A stretch of DNA of 13,896 nucleotides from Actinomycetes bacterium (GTDB lineage: Bacteria; Actinomycetota; Actinomycetes; Propionibacteriales; Propionibacteriaceae), in contig WQUE01000104.1 in NCBI GenBank assembly GCA_009785885.1, forward strand, positions 1 through 13,896, read 5' to 3'. Positions 6,437 through 13,896 of this stretch are shown in pieces. Position 1 is the first letter of the stretch, and every line of letters begins with the position of its first letter. A program made the position numbers and the translations under genes. The notes beneath the pieces are model-generated. The model was not told where the DNA came from, searched no databases, and was given only the letters and a program-made list of their open reading frames with translations.

Positions 6437-9400
6437 TCAGGGCGCGATGTCCGGCGCGCCCTCCAGCGCCACCTGCACGATCGAGGCCCGCCCGCGGTAG
6501 GCGTACACCCCCCGGCCCACCGGGAAGTCGATCGCGCGGGCACGCGGATACGCCGCCGACACCAGTTCGGGCCCGTCCGAGTCGAACTGCAGGAACATCG
6601 CCCGCCGTTGCGGCTTCAGCGGAGCCATCAACGAGTACGACCCCTGGAGGGCGGCGGGTTCGCCGCTGGCGAGCACGAAGTGGCCGTCCCGGAGCAACGC
6701 CTTGATCAGATCGCCCAGGGAATACTCCACGTCCGTCCCGGAGAAATCGCCCAGCCCCTCGATCAGGACGGCGATCCGTGGCGGAAAACCCGGGTCGTTC
6801 ATGCGGTCGGCCAGTTCGGCCACGGCCTCACCCACCGCGTTCGGGCCCACCGCCGCGCGGGTCACCCGCGGATCGGTCGCCAACGAGGTCGGCCGATCCG
6901 ACCACAGGTGGATCTCCGACACGGCCGGGCAGCCGGCCAAGCCTCGCACGATCGTGCGAAGCGCCGACGAGATGCCACTTCCCGGCGGCCCGGCGAGGAT
7001 GAACGCACCGCCGGCCTCCACCTCCACGGTCGAGAAGTCGAGCGACTCCATCCCGAGGGGGAAATGACCGGGCGAAGCCGCCAGACTCTCGACGGGGACG
7101 ACCTCAGGCAGACGCCGGACCGGAGGCGCCATCGGGCCACGGCCGGCCCGGCGCATCGCCGTCGCGAACGCCCGCAGGTTGACCGCCTGGGACTGCGCAT
7201 CCGTCGGGGCCGCCCAGGCGGCCCCACCTGCCGACTTCGACGCCTCCAACGCGGGATCGCCACCCAGGATCGCCACCTGCGCCTCGAGCCCGTCCGCCAG
7301 GCAGCGTCCGGGAGGGCTGTCCGCCGTCAACATGCCGATCGGAACACCGAGCGTCGAATAGTCGTCGTCGCTGGCGAGCCGCAGCACGAGACGCTGCTGC
7401 ACGCTCGCCGCGAGCGTCGTCGGCAGCATCGGCTGGTCGCAGGTCATCACCACGTGTACCCCCACCGGACGGCCGTCCGCGGCGAGCGACACGAACGAGT
7501 CCCACACCCGGTAGTTCGACCCGCTGTCATACGCCGCCCGGAACGCCAAGACCCCGTCGACGAGCAGCAGGATGCGCGGCTCGTCGGGCGCGCCCGCAAT
7601 GGCGCGGTACTCCGTGATCGTGGCCGCATTCACCGCGGAATAGCGGCCCGCCCGCTCATCGATCACGTCGCGCAACCAGCGGATCAGTCGCTGCACGCGC
7701 TCATCATCGCCCCCCACGACCACCGAACCCACGTGGGGCAACTCCTCGATCATCGACAGCCCGCGGGACGAGAAGTCCAGCCCGTACACGTGACACGGCC
7801 CGCCGTGCACCGTCATGCCGGCCACCACCGCCAACGTCCGCAGCAGCGTGGACTTCCCCGAACCGCCGCCACCGAACACGGCCATGTTGCCCACCACGTC
7901 CGGCCGGAAGCTGATCGGCGGTTGCTCCTGCTGGTCGGGATCGTCACCGATGGCGAAGACGAGCTCGGCGTCCGTACGCCGGTTCGGCACCCGGGTACGG
8001 TCGGCGATGTTGTAGTACGACGCCAGGTCGGGCAGCCACGGCTGTCGCGGCGCCGGCAACTGCGCGACCTCGTGGGCCTGCTGGATGACGCGGGTGATCC
8101 GCTTGAGGTCGCTCTCCTCCTTCTCCTTGTGGGCCGCGTGGGACGTCACCGCCGGCGCCTCCCAGGTTTCCGGCCGGCCGAACCCGAGCGTCACCACCTC
8201 GATCTCGGGTGGCGGCTCCGCCTCACCGGTGTGCCCGCCCACGTACGCGGTCTGGAAGCCGACCATGCGCCCCGGACCGGTCTTCGACATCGCCCGCCCC
8301 GGCACATCCGGGTCGAAGTACGCCGCGTCCGGGGCACCCAGGACGTCGGTCGAGTCGTCCACGTCGGCCACGCGCAGCGCGATCCGCAGGTTCGTGTTGG
8401 CCCGCAGGCTCTCCTTGATCACGCCCGCCGGGCGTTGCGTCGCCAGGATGAGGTGCAGCCCGAGCGAACGCCCACGGGCGGCCACGTCGATCACGCCGTC
8501 GATGAACTCCGGCACCTCGGTCACCAGGGCGGCGAACTCGTCGACGACGATCACCAGCGACGGCGGAGCGATCGCCGGGTCGGACTTCTCCAGGGCGGCC
8601 AGATCCTTGGCCTTGGTCGCGTTCAGCAGATGCTCGCGGTAGCGCAACTCGGCGCCGAGGGAGGCGAGCGCCCGGTGCACCCCGGCCAGGCCGAGGTCGG
8701 TCACCAGGCCGACGGTGTGCGGGAGGTCCGCCACCTCGGCGAACGCCGAACCGCCCTTGTAGTCCACGAGTAGGAAGTTCACTCGGGCCGGCGAATGATT
8801 CGCCGCCATGCCGAGGATCCAGGTCTGGAGAAGCTCCGACTTGCCGGCACCGGTGGTGCCGCCCACGAGGGCGTGCGGCCCCTGGGACCGCAGGTCGATC
8901 GTCTGGAGGCCCGAGGCGGTATGCCCGATCGTGGCGCGGAGCGTACCCGCCTTGCGCGGCAGGGATGGAGGTGCAAGAGGCCCGGTGACGAGGGAGTTGT
9001 CCTCAAGCCACCGCTCGATGATGGCGTGCGGGTTGCGCAGCGCCTCGGATCCGACGATCGCGACGAACGAACTGAACCGCGGGATATCGGTCGCATCGCT
9101 CGCACGCGAGGCCAGGTCGGTGATGGGCGACATCGTCCGCGCCCACTCGTGTGCCTCCCCGAGGTCCAGCGTCTCCAGCCGCACCGGCGTCACAAGGTCG
9201 CCGGTGCGCAGGTACCCCACTCCCCCGTCCTGCATGGTCCGGACGTCGAGGAACACCCGGCAGCTCGCCGGCAGATCGGTCAGGTTCGGCGCCACCCACA
9301 CGACGTAGACGCCGTGCCGCCACCCCGTCTCCACGAGGTCGACCAGGCGTCCGAACTCGGCCGGCGTGTCGGCCTCGACGACGACCAGGACGACCGGCAG

Positions 9401-10900
9401 GGGCGGCGGATCGTCCTCCTTGGGGTGTTCGCGCTCGACCGAACGCGCCGCGATGAGTTCCTCGAGTTCGCCCAGAACCTCGCCCACGGCGTTCGGCGAC
9501 TCGGCGAGCGGCCGGCTGTCCAGAATCGAGGTGGTGCTGGTGTGGGGCAGCCACTTGCACCAGTCCCAGTCGGGACTCGACCGCGCGGAGGCCAGCACAC
9601 ACACCTGCAGATCGTTCGGCGTGTGCAGCGCCACGGCCTGGGCCACGAGCGACCGGGCGACCGCCACGGCCGCACTGCGGGGGCCGACGACGCCGAGACC
9701 ACCCTGGGCCCTGAGCCGGGCGACCACGGGAACGTCGTCCACCTCCGCCAGGGCGGCAAGCCGGGCCTGCAACTCGTGCACGAGCGTGGGATGACACTGC
9801 CTCATCTCGGGCAGCTTGAACGAGATCCGGCTGGGTTGGCGACCGAGCCCACACCGCAACTCGGCGAATCCCGGCGAGTCGGGACGCCGGGTCCACAGGA
9901 GGTTGGTCCGCCGGCGGCCCGCCTCGAGCCCATCGCGCGTCGACGGGTTCTCCTCAAGACGGGCGGCGACCTCCACGACCGCCTCGGCCCGGGTGTCCTC
10001 CACCAACTGGTCCATGGCGGCACGCCAGTCCTTCACCTGCCGCCGATAGGTCGTCCGGGAACCGATCGCCGACTCGGCCCACATGCCGACCAGCATGAGC
10101 GGGCTGAACGCCATGAACACCAGGGACATCAACTGATGGGTGAACTGCCACATCAGGAGCGCCATCGCGATCGGCACCAGGAGACCCGCCACCGAGAACC
10201 GCTGCTGGCGCTCCTGAACGGGGACGTCGGGGACGGTGAACTCGTGTCCCGCGTAGATCTTCGTCAGCCGGGGCGAACAGATGAACCCGACCGCGATGGA
10301 TTCGGTGCGCCCCTGCGTGGCCGACGACTGAAGCAGGCGCACGGTGAAACGCGAGTCGCCGATCTCGACGATGTCGTCCGGACGAAGAGTCTTGCGGGCC
10401 GTCTGCTCGCCGGAAACCATCGTCCCGTTGGCCGACCCGAGGTCGACCAGTTCGGCCGCATCGCCCACGTTGATCCGCACGTGGCTGCGGGACACCATCG
10501 GATCGGACAGTCGCACCTGGGCGTCGTGCCCCCGCCCCACGGTGTTGGCCCCGCTCGCCAGCGGGAAATCCTGCCCCATGTCAGGCCCCGCCACCACGGA
10601 GAGCACCGCCGCCGCCGAGGTGACGCCCACCTCGCCACCGCGGCCGGCGGGGACGATCGCCACCGTCTGCCCCGACCGGAGGCCCGCCTCGGCCACCGCC
10701 AGGTCCTCCCGCAGGTGCCGGTTGCCGCGATCCGGCAGTGACAAGGTCACGTCCGCCGGCGCCGGCGTCCGGCCCGTGACGGCGGGGTCGGACGCGGCCA
10801 GCCGCCCCGCCAGCTCGCCGATGGTCACCCGGGCGTCACAGGTGACGACGAGGTCCACCTCGTCCCCACCCGGCCGGCGTAGCGACAGCTTGATCTTCAT
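6437..10900 (-). CDS. EssC/EccC-like FHA-domain FtsK/SpoIIIE ATPase
   Basis: A 1487-aa membrane-anchored ATPase resembling the motor of type VII (ESX) secretion, closer to Gram-positive EssC than to mycobacterial EccC because it carries an FHA domain. Domains: ubiquitin-like N-terminus (1-85, inferred from pattern); FHA (98-190) with Gly122-Arg123, SRSH (137-140) and NGT (158-160), the phosphothreonine-binding residues; two membrane helices (about 236-277); a linker (280-650); then three FtsK/SpoIIIE modules. Module 1 has Walker A GGTTGAGKS (680-688) and Walker B LVIVVDE (782-788). Module 2 has GGGSGKS (1011-1017) but Walker B ILLLVDG lacks the catalytic Glu (Gly1116). Module 3 has GPPGSGISS (1304-1312), with Ile1310 replacing the P-loop Lys. 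Only module 1 looks fully catalytic. The ATG at 10900 follows AGGGGAT and lies 7 nt after the transglutaminase-like gene; an in-frame start at 10939 overlaps that gene. It probably shares an operon with DUF58 and TgpA-like genes. Its substrate is unknown and no WXG100 gene is in view. Confidence 0.88.
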   Translation of the reverse strand: MKIKLSLRRPGGDEVDLVVTCDARVTIGELAGRLAASDPAVTGRTPAPADVTLSLPDRGNRHLREDLAVAEAGLRSGQTVAIVPAGRGGEVGVTSAAAVLSVVAGPDMGQDFPLASGANTVGRGHDAQVRLSDPMVSRSHVRINVGDAAELVDLGSANGTMVSGEQTARKTLRPDDIVEIGDSRFTVRLLQSSATQGRTESIAVGFICSPRLTKIYAGHEFTVPDVPVQERQQRFSVAGLLVPIAMALLMWQFTHQLMSLVFMAFSPLMLVGMWAESAIGSRTTYRRQVKDWRAAMDQLVEDTRAEAVVEVAARLEENPSTRDGLEAGRRRTNLLWTRRPDSPGFAELRCGLGRQPSRISFKLPEMRQCHPTLVHELQARLAALAEVDDVPVVARLRAQGGLGVVGPRSAAVAVARSLVAQAVALHTPNDLQVCVLASARSSPDWDWCKWLPHTSTTSILDSRPLAESPNAVGEVLGELEELIAARSVEREHPKEDDPPPLPVVLVVVEADTPAEFGRLVDLVETGWRHGVYVVWVAPNLTDLPASCRVFLDVRTMQDGGVGYLRTGDLVTPVRLETLDLGEAHEWARTMSPITDLASRASDATDIPRFSSFVAIVGSEALRNPHAIIERWLEDNSLVTGPLAPPSLPRKAGTLRATIGHTASGLQTIDLRSQGPHALVGGTTGAGKSELLQTWILGMAANHSPARVNFLLVDYKGGSAFAEVADLPHTVGLVTDLGLAGVHRALASLGAELRYREHLLNATKAKDLAALEKSDPAIAPPSLVIVVDEFAALVTEVPEFIDGVIDVAARGRSLGLHLILATQRPAGVIKESLRANTNLRIALRVADVDDSTDVLGAPDAAYFDPDVPGRAMSKTGPGRMVGFQTAYVGGHTGEAEPPPEIEVVTLGFGRPETWEAPAVTSHAAHKEKEESDLKRITRVIQQAHEVAQLPAPRQPWLPDLASYYNIADRTRVPNRRTDAELVFAIGDDPDQQEQPPISFRPDVVGNMAVFGGGGSGKSTLLRTLAVVAGMTVHGGPCHVYGLDFSSRGLSMIEELPHVGSVVVGGDDERVQRLIRWLRDVIDERAGRYSAVNAATITEYRAIAGAPDEPRILLLVDGVLAFRAAYDSGSNYRVWDSFVSLAADGRPVGVHVVMTCDQPMLPTTLAASVQQRLVLRLASDDDYSTLGVPIGMLTADSPPGRCLADGLEAQVAILGGDPALEASKSAGGAAWAAPTDAQSQAVNLRAFATAMRRAGRGPMAPPVRRLPEVVPVESLAASPGHFPLGMESLDFSTVEVEAGGAFILAGPPGSGISSALRTIVRGLAGCPAVSEIHLWSDRPTSLATDPRVTRAAVGPNAVGEAVAELADRMNDPGFPPRIAVLIEGLGDFSGTDVEYSLGDLIKALLRDGHFVLASGEPAALQGSYSLMAPLKPQRRAMFLQFDSDGPELVSAAYPRARAIDFPVGRGVYAYRGRASIVQVALEGAPDIAP

Positions 10901-10907
10901 GAATCCC

Positions 10908-13409
10908 CTACCGGCTGTCCGCCTGGGGGTCGCTGACAACCTTGTTGATGCGTGGCACCGTCGCCATCGTCGCCCCGATGGGTGCCGGTGTGGGGCGTTC
11001 CGCGGCCGGCACGGCCGTCACCGGCTGTGTCCCACGCATCGTACGCCCGGCCGGCGCGGACTTCACGGGCGCCGCCGCGGGGGCCGCACCGAGAGCCGTG
11101 CGCAGATTGGCGTGTGCCAGCGAACGCGGGCTCACCCGGGCCAGGAACCGGCGCAGCCATCCGCGTTGCCGCATGAGGGCCCGCTTGGAGGCCTCCGCGG
11201 AGTCCCAGAACGCCCGGACCGCCTCCGCGTCAGGCGTGGACGCGGAGAACATCACGCGATCGGCGCCCGAGGCCAACGCGATCGTGGGCGCCAGGGCGAG
11301 CAGGCCGGCCTGCTCCCGCCGGGTCAGCCGGTCGCTGACGCTGGGGTAGCCGAGATCGCGGACCCGGTCCATCACATCCTGCCAGCCGCCGGCGATCTGC
11401 TGGGCGGGGCTTCCCCGGGTACGGCGCCGGACGGTGCGAACCGCCTTCACGCCCGCAAGCAACGCCAGGATCGCGACGAGCCCACCCACGGCCCCACCCG
11501 CGTACATGGCGCGGGCGACCCACGGCCCGGCACCGGTGGCGTTCCCCTGCTCGGCGGTGCGATGGCCGCGCCCCGCGGTGGCCCGCGTCGTCAGATCGTT
11601 CAGCGCCCCCGGCGGTTCGGTCGGCCGTGGCGGCGGCACGGTCAGGGCGTGGTCGGTGGTCTGACGGTCGGGTGGCTGCTCCTCGGGACTGCGGTCGCGG
11701 TCCGGGATGTACAGCTCGGTGGGAACGGCGAGCCAGCCCGCGCTGGTGTCGACCTCCACCCACGGCAGGACGTCCTTCCCCTTGACCGATCCGTCGTCCT
11801 CCACCCGGGCGCCGAACACGACCCGCGCAGGGAAACCCAACCGGTTGGCCGCGAGTGCGAACGCGGCGGCGTACTGCTCGTCAGAGCCGATGAGTTGCTG
11901 GCCGGCGAAGAAGTACGTGAGGCGGCCCTGTCCGTTGCCGGGAAGGTAGTATCCCTCGCCCTGCCTCGTACCGTCGCTCCAGAAGCCGTCGCGGAACGCG
12001 CGGCCCAGGCTCATCAGGTGCTCCCACGGGGTCTGGCCGCTCGCCGCCAGCGTGTCGATCGCGCTGCCGGCGAAGTCGGAGACGGTACTCGGCACGACGA
12101 CGACACCGCCCGGCGTCGGCGTGTCGTCCCCAGTCATCCAGGGCACCGGCACGCTGGTGAGCTTCACGGTATCCCCGCCCTGCAGCAGGTCGGTCACGAG
12201 CGCCTGTCCCTTGTCGGCGTCGTAGGCCAGGTTGTCCAGGTGAGCCTTCGCATGCTCGCCCTCGAAGGTCACCGTGGTGCTGGGACCGACCGCGGGAATC
12301 CACGGGTTCAGTTCGATCAGCCCCGCGTAGACATCGGTGACGGTGAGGCTCATCGAGGTGACCGGACCGGTCGCCTCCGTGGGCAGCACGGCACCGACCC
12401 GCTTGAAGCCGCTGCCGAGGACCGACGTGCCGGAGGCGCTCCATCCCAGCCCGTTGTACGAGTCGAGCACGGCGATCCGCAGCATCGCCCCCGTGTCCAG
12501 CCCGGTCGTCGTCAGCAGCGTGGTGTCGAAGTACTCGTCGCGGGCGGCCGAGGCGAACTTCACGAAGCCCGGCAGCGGGCTGGGGTACTCGGAGACGTCG
12601 ATCGGCGGCTGGACGTAGTTCCGCAGCACGACGCGCGGCACCCCGACCGTGCCCGGCAGCACCGGGCCGACGACGACGCCCGCCAGTCCGGCAGCGATCG
12701 CCAAGACGGCCCCTGTGAGGACCCGTGATGCCCGGATCGCACCTGTGCCGATGAGCGTTCGCCGCCGGTGCGCCCGCAGGACGGCCCAGCCGGCCGCGAG
12801 CACGGCCCCGCCGAGTCCCTGCGCGAGCGCGTACCCGGGTGTGGGACGACTGAGGAGGATGACGAGGCCGAACAGCACCACGGGGGCGATGAGCACGAGC
12901 GACGGCGACGGCGTGGCCCGCGCGACCGCGTAACCGATCACTCCGACGAGGAGGGCCAGCAGCCAGGGCAGGACGAGGTACTCCGAGTCGGCCGCGACCG
13001 GCGGCACGGTGGTCAACAGATGCTTCCAGCCGTGGATCGCCAGATCGGCGAGGTCGGTCACGGTCAGCCGCGACGGCCACACGCCCGCGATGATGTCGCG
13101 CCGCAACGCGACGGCGCCGCCGGCCACGACGTACCAGACGGCGGCCACGCAGAGGCCGACCCACCACGGCCAGCGCAGCCCCGACACAAGATGGGCGGAC
13201 ACGACGCCCAGACCCAGCCCGATGGCCGCGACCGCCAGGAACCACATCGACTGAAACGTCGTCGAGAAACCCACGAGCCCGACCAGGCACAGGCCGCACA
13301 GCACGGCGGCGTCGATGACATCCGGCGCCGTCGGCCGCAGGCGCCACTCCCGCTTGACCGCCGGTCGGCGGGTGGCGGTCCGGGACACGTGCGGATCGAC
13401 GGGCCTCAC
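10908..13409 (-). CDS. TgpA-like membrane protein with a degenerate transglutaminase core
   Basis: An 833-aa integral membrane protein. About seven hydrophobic helices (roughly 31-48, 53-76, 81-101, 144-163, 168-187, 196-213, 229-252) precede a large extracytoplasmic part (about 253-630) containing a transglutaminase-like core. Another helix (632-655) leads to a cytoplasmic tail that resembles DUF4129 (670-755) and ends in a Pro/Ala/Thr-rich region (775-820). The core keeps the fold pattern (GSDEQYAAAF 508-517, GFPARVVFGA 525-534, WVEV 550-553, AGWLAVPT 557-564) but not the triad. Where active relatives have G-D-C-E, D-A-H-A-W and V-D-P-T, this one has Asp510 for Cys, Leu548 for His and no Asp before PT. 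I therefore expect no peptidase or transglutaminase activity. The GTG start at 13409 overlaps the DUF58 stop (GTGA); the ATPase gene follows after 7 nt. Genes for MoxR ATPase, DUF58 and such proteins often travel together. Confidence 0.85.
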   Translation of the reverse strand: MRPVDPHVSRTATRRPAVKREWRLRPTAPDVIDAAVLCGLCLVGLVGFSTTFQSMWFLAVAAIGLGLGVVSAHLVSGLRWPWWVGLCVAAVWYVVAGGAVALRRDIIAGVWPSRLTVTDLADLAIHGWKHLLTTVPPVAADSEYLVLPWLLALLVGVIGYAVARATPSPSLVLIAPVVLFGLVILLSRPTPGYALAQGLGGAVLAAGWAVLRAHRRRTLIGTGAIRASRVLTGAVLAIAAGLAGVVVGPVLPGTVGVPRVVLRNYVQPPIDVSEYPSPLPGFVKFASAARDEYFDTTLLTTTGLDTGAMLRIAVLDSYNGLGWSASGTSVLGSGFKRVGAVLPTEATGPVTSMSLTVTDVYAGLIELNPWIPAVGPSTTVTFEGEHAKAHLDNLAYDADKGQALVTDLLQGGDTVKLTSVPVPWMTGDDTPTPGGVVVVPSTVSDFAGSAIDTLAASGQTPWEHLMSLGRAFRDGFWSDGTRQGEGYYLPGNGQGRLTYFFAGQQLIGSDEQYAAAFALAANRLGFPARVVFGARVEDDGSVKGKDVLPWVEVDTSAGWLAVPTELYIPDRDRSPEEQPPDRQTTDHALTVPPPRPTEPPGALNDLTTRATAGRGHRTAEQGNATGAGPWVARAMYAGGAVGGLVAILALLAGVKAVRTVRRRTRGSPAQQIAGGWQDVMDRVRDLGYPSVSDRLTRREQAGLLALAPTIALASGADRVMFSASTPDAEAVRAFWDSAEASKRALMRQRGWLRRFLARVSPRSLAHANLRTALGAAPAAAPVKSAPAGRTMRGTQPVTAVPAAERPTPAPIGATMATVPRINKVVSDPQADSR

Positions 13410-13896
13410 GCGATCACCCCGCCCCGCAACGCCCGCGGCAGGTCGTCCAGGGCACCAACGCGCACCTCCACGAAGTTACCGGTCTCCCGCAGCAGGATCG
13501 GCGCACCCGTGACCACGCGGACCACCACGAGGCGCACCTGCGGGGGAAGCATCGTCCGCGCCCAGCGCAGCTGGTCGAAGGGCACGCCCTGGCCGGTCAC
13601 GAGGACCGCGAGTGACAGGTCGCCCATGATGTCGCCCATCCGCGCGACGGCCGTGCCGACGGAGACGGGCTCGAGTTGCGCGCGGGAGAACGTATCCAGC
13701 GCCAGATGCGCGGCTGGACGGGCGACCCGGACGGAGCCGCACACGACGGACAGATCCATCTCCTCCAGCAGCGCACGCGTCACGATGGACGCACCGCACG
13801 AGATCGCCGTCTCGAACTCGTCGTCGTCGCCGTAGGACGCGGGGTCGACATCTGTCACGACCACGATGTGGGAGCGCCGCGTGTCGAGGAACTGCC
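13406..13896 (-). CDS. DUF58 domain protein (partial, 5' end outside window)
   Basis: The last 163 or so codons of a DUF58-family gene; the reading frame runs open through the right edge of the window. The visible part begins QFLDTRRSHIVVVTDVDP, typical of DUF58: the conserved R-x-F-L-D-T-R-R-S-H stretch leads into a vWA-like beta strand with an Asp. It continues with ISCGASIVTRALL and VLVTGQ. A GTG at 13864 is open in frame but lies inside this conserved block, so it is not the start. The TGA at 13408-13406 overlaps the GTG of the transglutaminase-like gene. DUF58 proteins are usually encoded with a MoxR-type AAA ATPase, which would be expected just upstream, beyond the right end. The molecular role of DUF58 is not settled. 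Confidence 0.82.
   Translation of the reverse strand, partial: QFLDTRRSHIVVVTDVDPASYGDDDEFETAISCGASIVTRALLEEMDLSVVCGSVRVARPAAHLALDTFSRAQLEPVSVGTAVARMGDIMGDLSLAVLVTGQGVPFDQLRWARTMLPPQVRLVVVRVVTGAPILLRETGNFVEVRVGALDDLPRALRGGVIA

Noticed and set aside
6323..10741. Two long plus-strand frames (6323-8773 and 8795-10741) opposite the ATPase gene
   Set aside because: Arg/His/Gly-rich mirror translations of GC-rich codons, with no domain, while the minus-strand frame has FHA and FtsK motifs throughout.
10344..13835. Plus-strand frames (10344-12728 and 12768-13835) opposite the transglutaminase-like and DUF58 genes
   Set aside because: Low-complexity shadow products; the minus-strand genes have coherent membrane helices and conserved motifs.

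Overview
The window is a dense, very GC-rich, gene-packed stretch that most resembles an actinobacterial (Actinomycetota) chromosome. Support for this is the strong G/C third-position bias, frequent GTG starts, 4-base ATGA/GTGA stop/start overlaps, the hrcA-dnaJ2-rsmE gene order, a DUF3097 protein (a family I know only from Actinobacteria) and a DUF58/transglutaminase-like/FtsK-SpoIIIE cluster. I cannot place it below phylum with confidence. I see no tRNA, rRNA, CRISPR array, insertion sequence or phage gene.

Layout. Positions 1-272 hold no gene, but there is a perfect 11-bp hairpin at 6-32. Positions 273-4486 (minus strand) form a stress/translation-quality operon: hrcA (heat-shock repressor) -> dnaJ (co-chaperone) -> rsmE (16S rRNA m3U1498 methyltransferase) -> tgt (tRNA-guanine transglycosylase). 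The last three are joined by 4-base stop/start overlaps. A CIRCE operator (4544-4570) precedes hrcA, so the operon is probably auto-repressed by HrcA. The 185-bp divergent gap 4487-4671 carries this CIRCE and a perfect 15-bp palindrome just before the only plus-strand gene, a metallo-beta-lactamase-fold hydrolase (4672-5535). That gene converges with a DUF3097 gene (5545-6399, minus) across 9 nt, and a hairpin spans both stop codons.

Positions 6437-13896 (minus strand) are the most distinctive part: the 3' end of a DUF58 gene, then an 833-aa membrane protein of the TgpA/transglutaminase-like type, then a 1487-aa EssC/EccC-like ATPase. The ATPase has a ubiquitin-like N-terminus, an FHA domain, two membrane helices and three FtsK/SpoIIIE-type modules. 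The three genes are tightly coupled (4-bp overlap, then a 7-nt gap). The transglutaminase-like core appears to have lost its Cys-His-Asp triad. In the ATPase only the first module keeps both canonical Walker motifs. I infer a cell-envelope machine, perhaps secretion-like, controlled by Ser/Thr phosphorylation through the FHA domain. No WXG100 substrate, kinase or phosphatase lies in the window, so the role is unproven; the rest of the cluster would lie to the right, upstream of the DUF58 gene.
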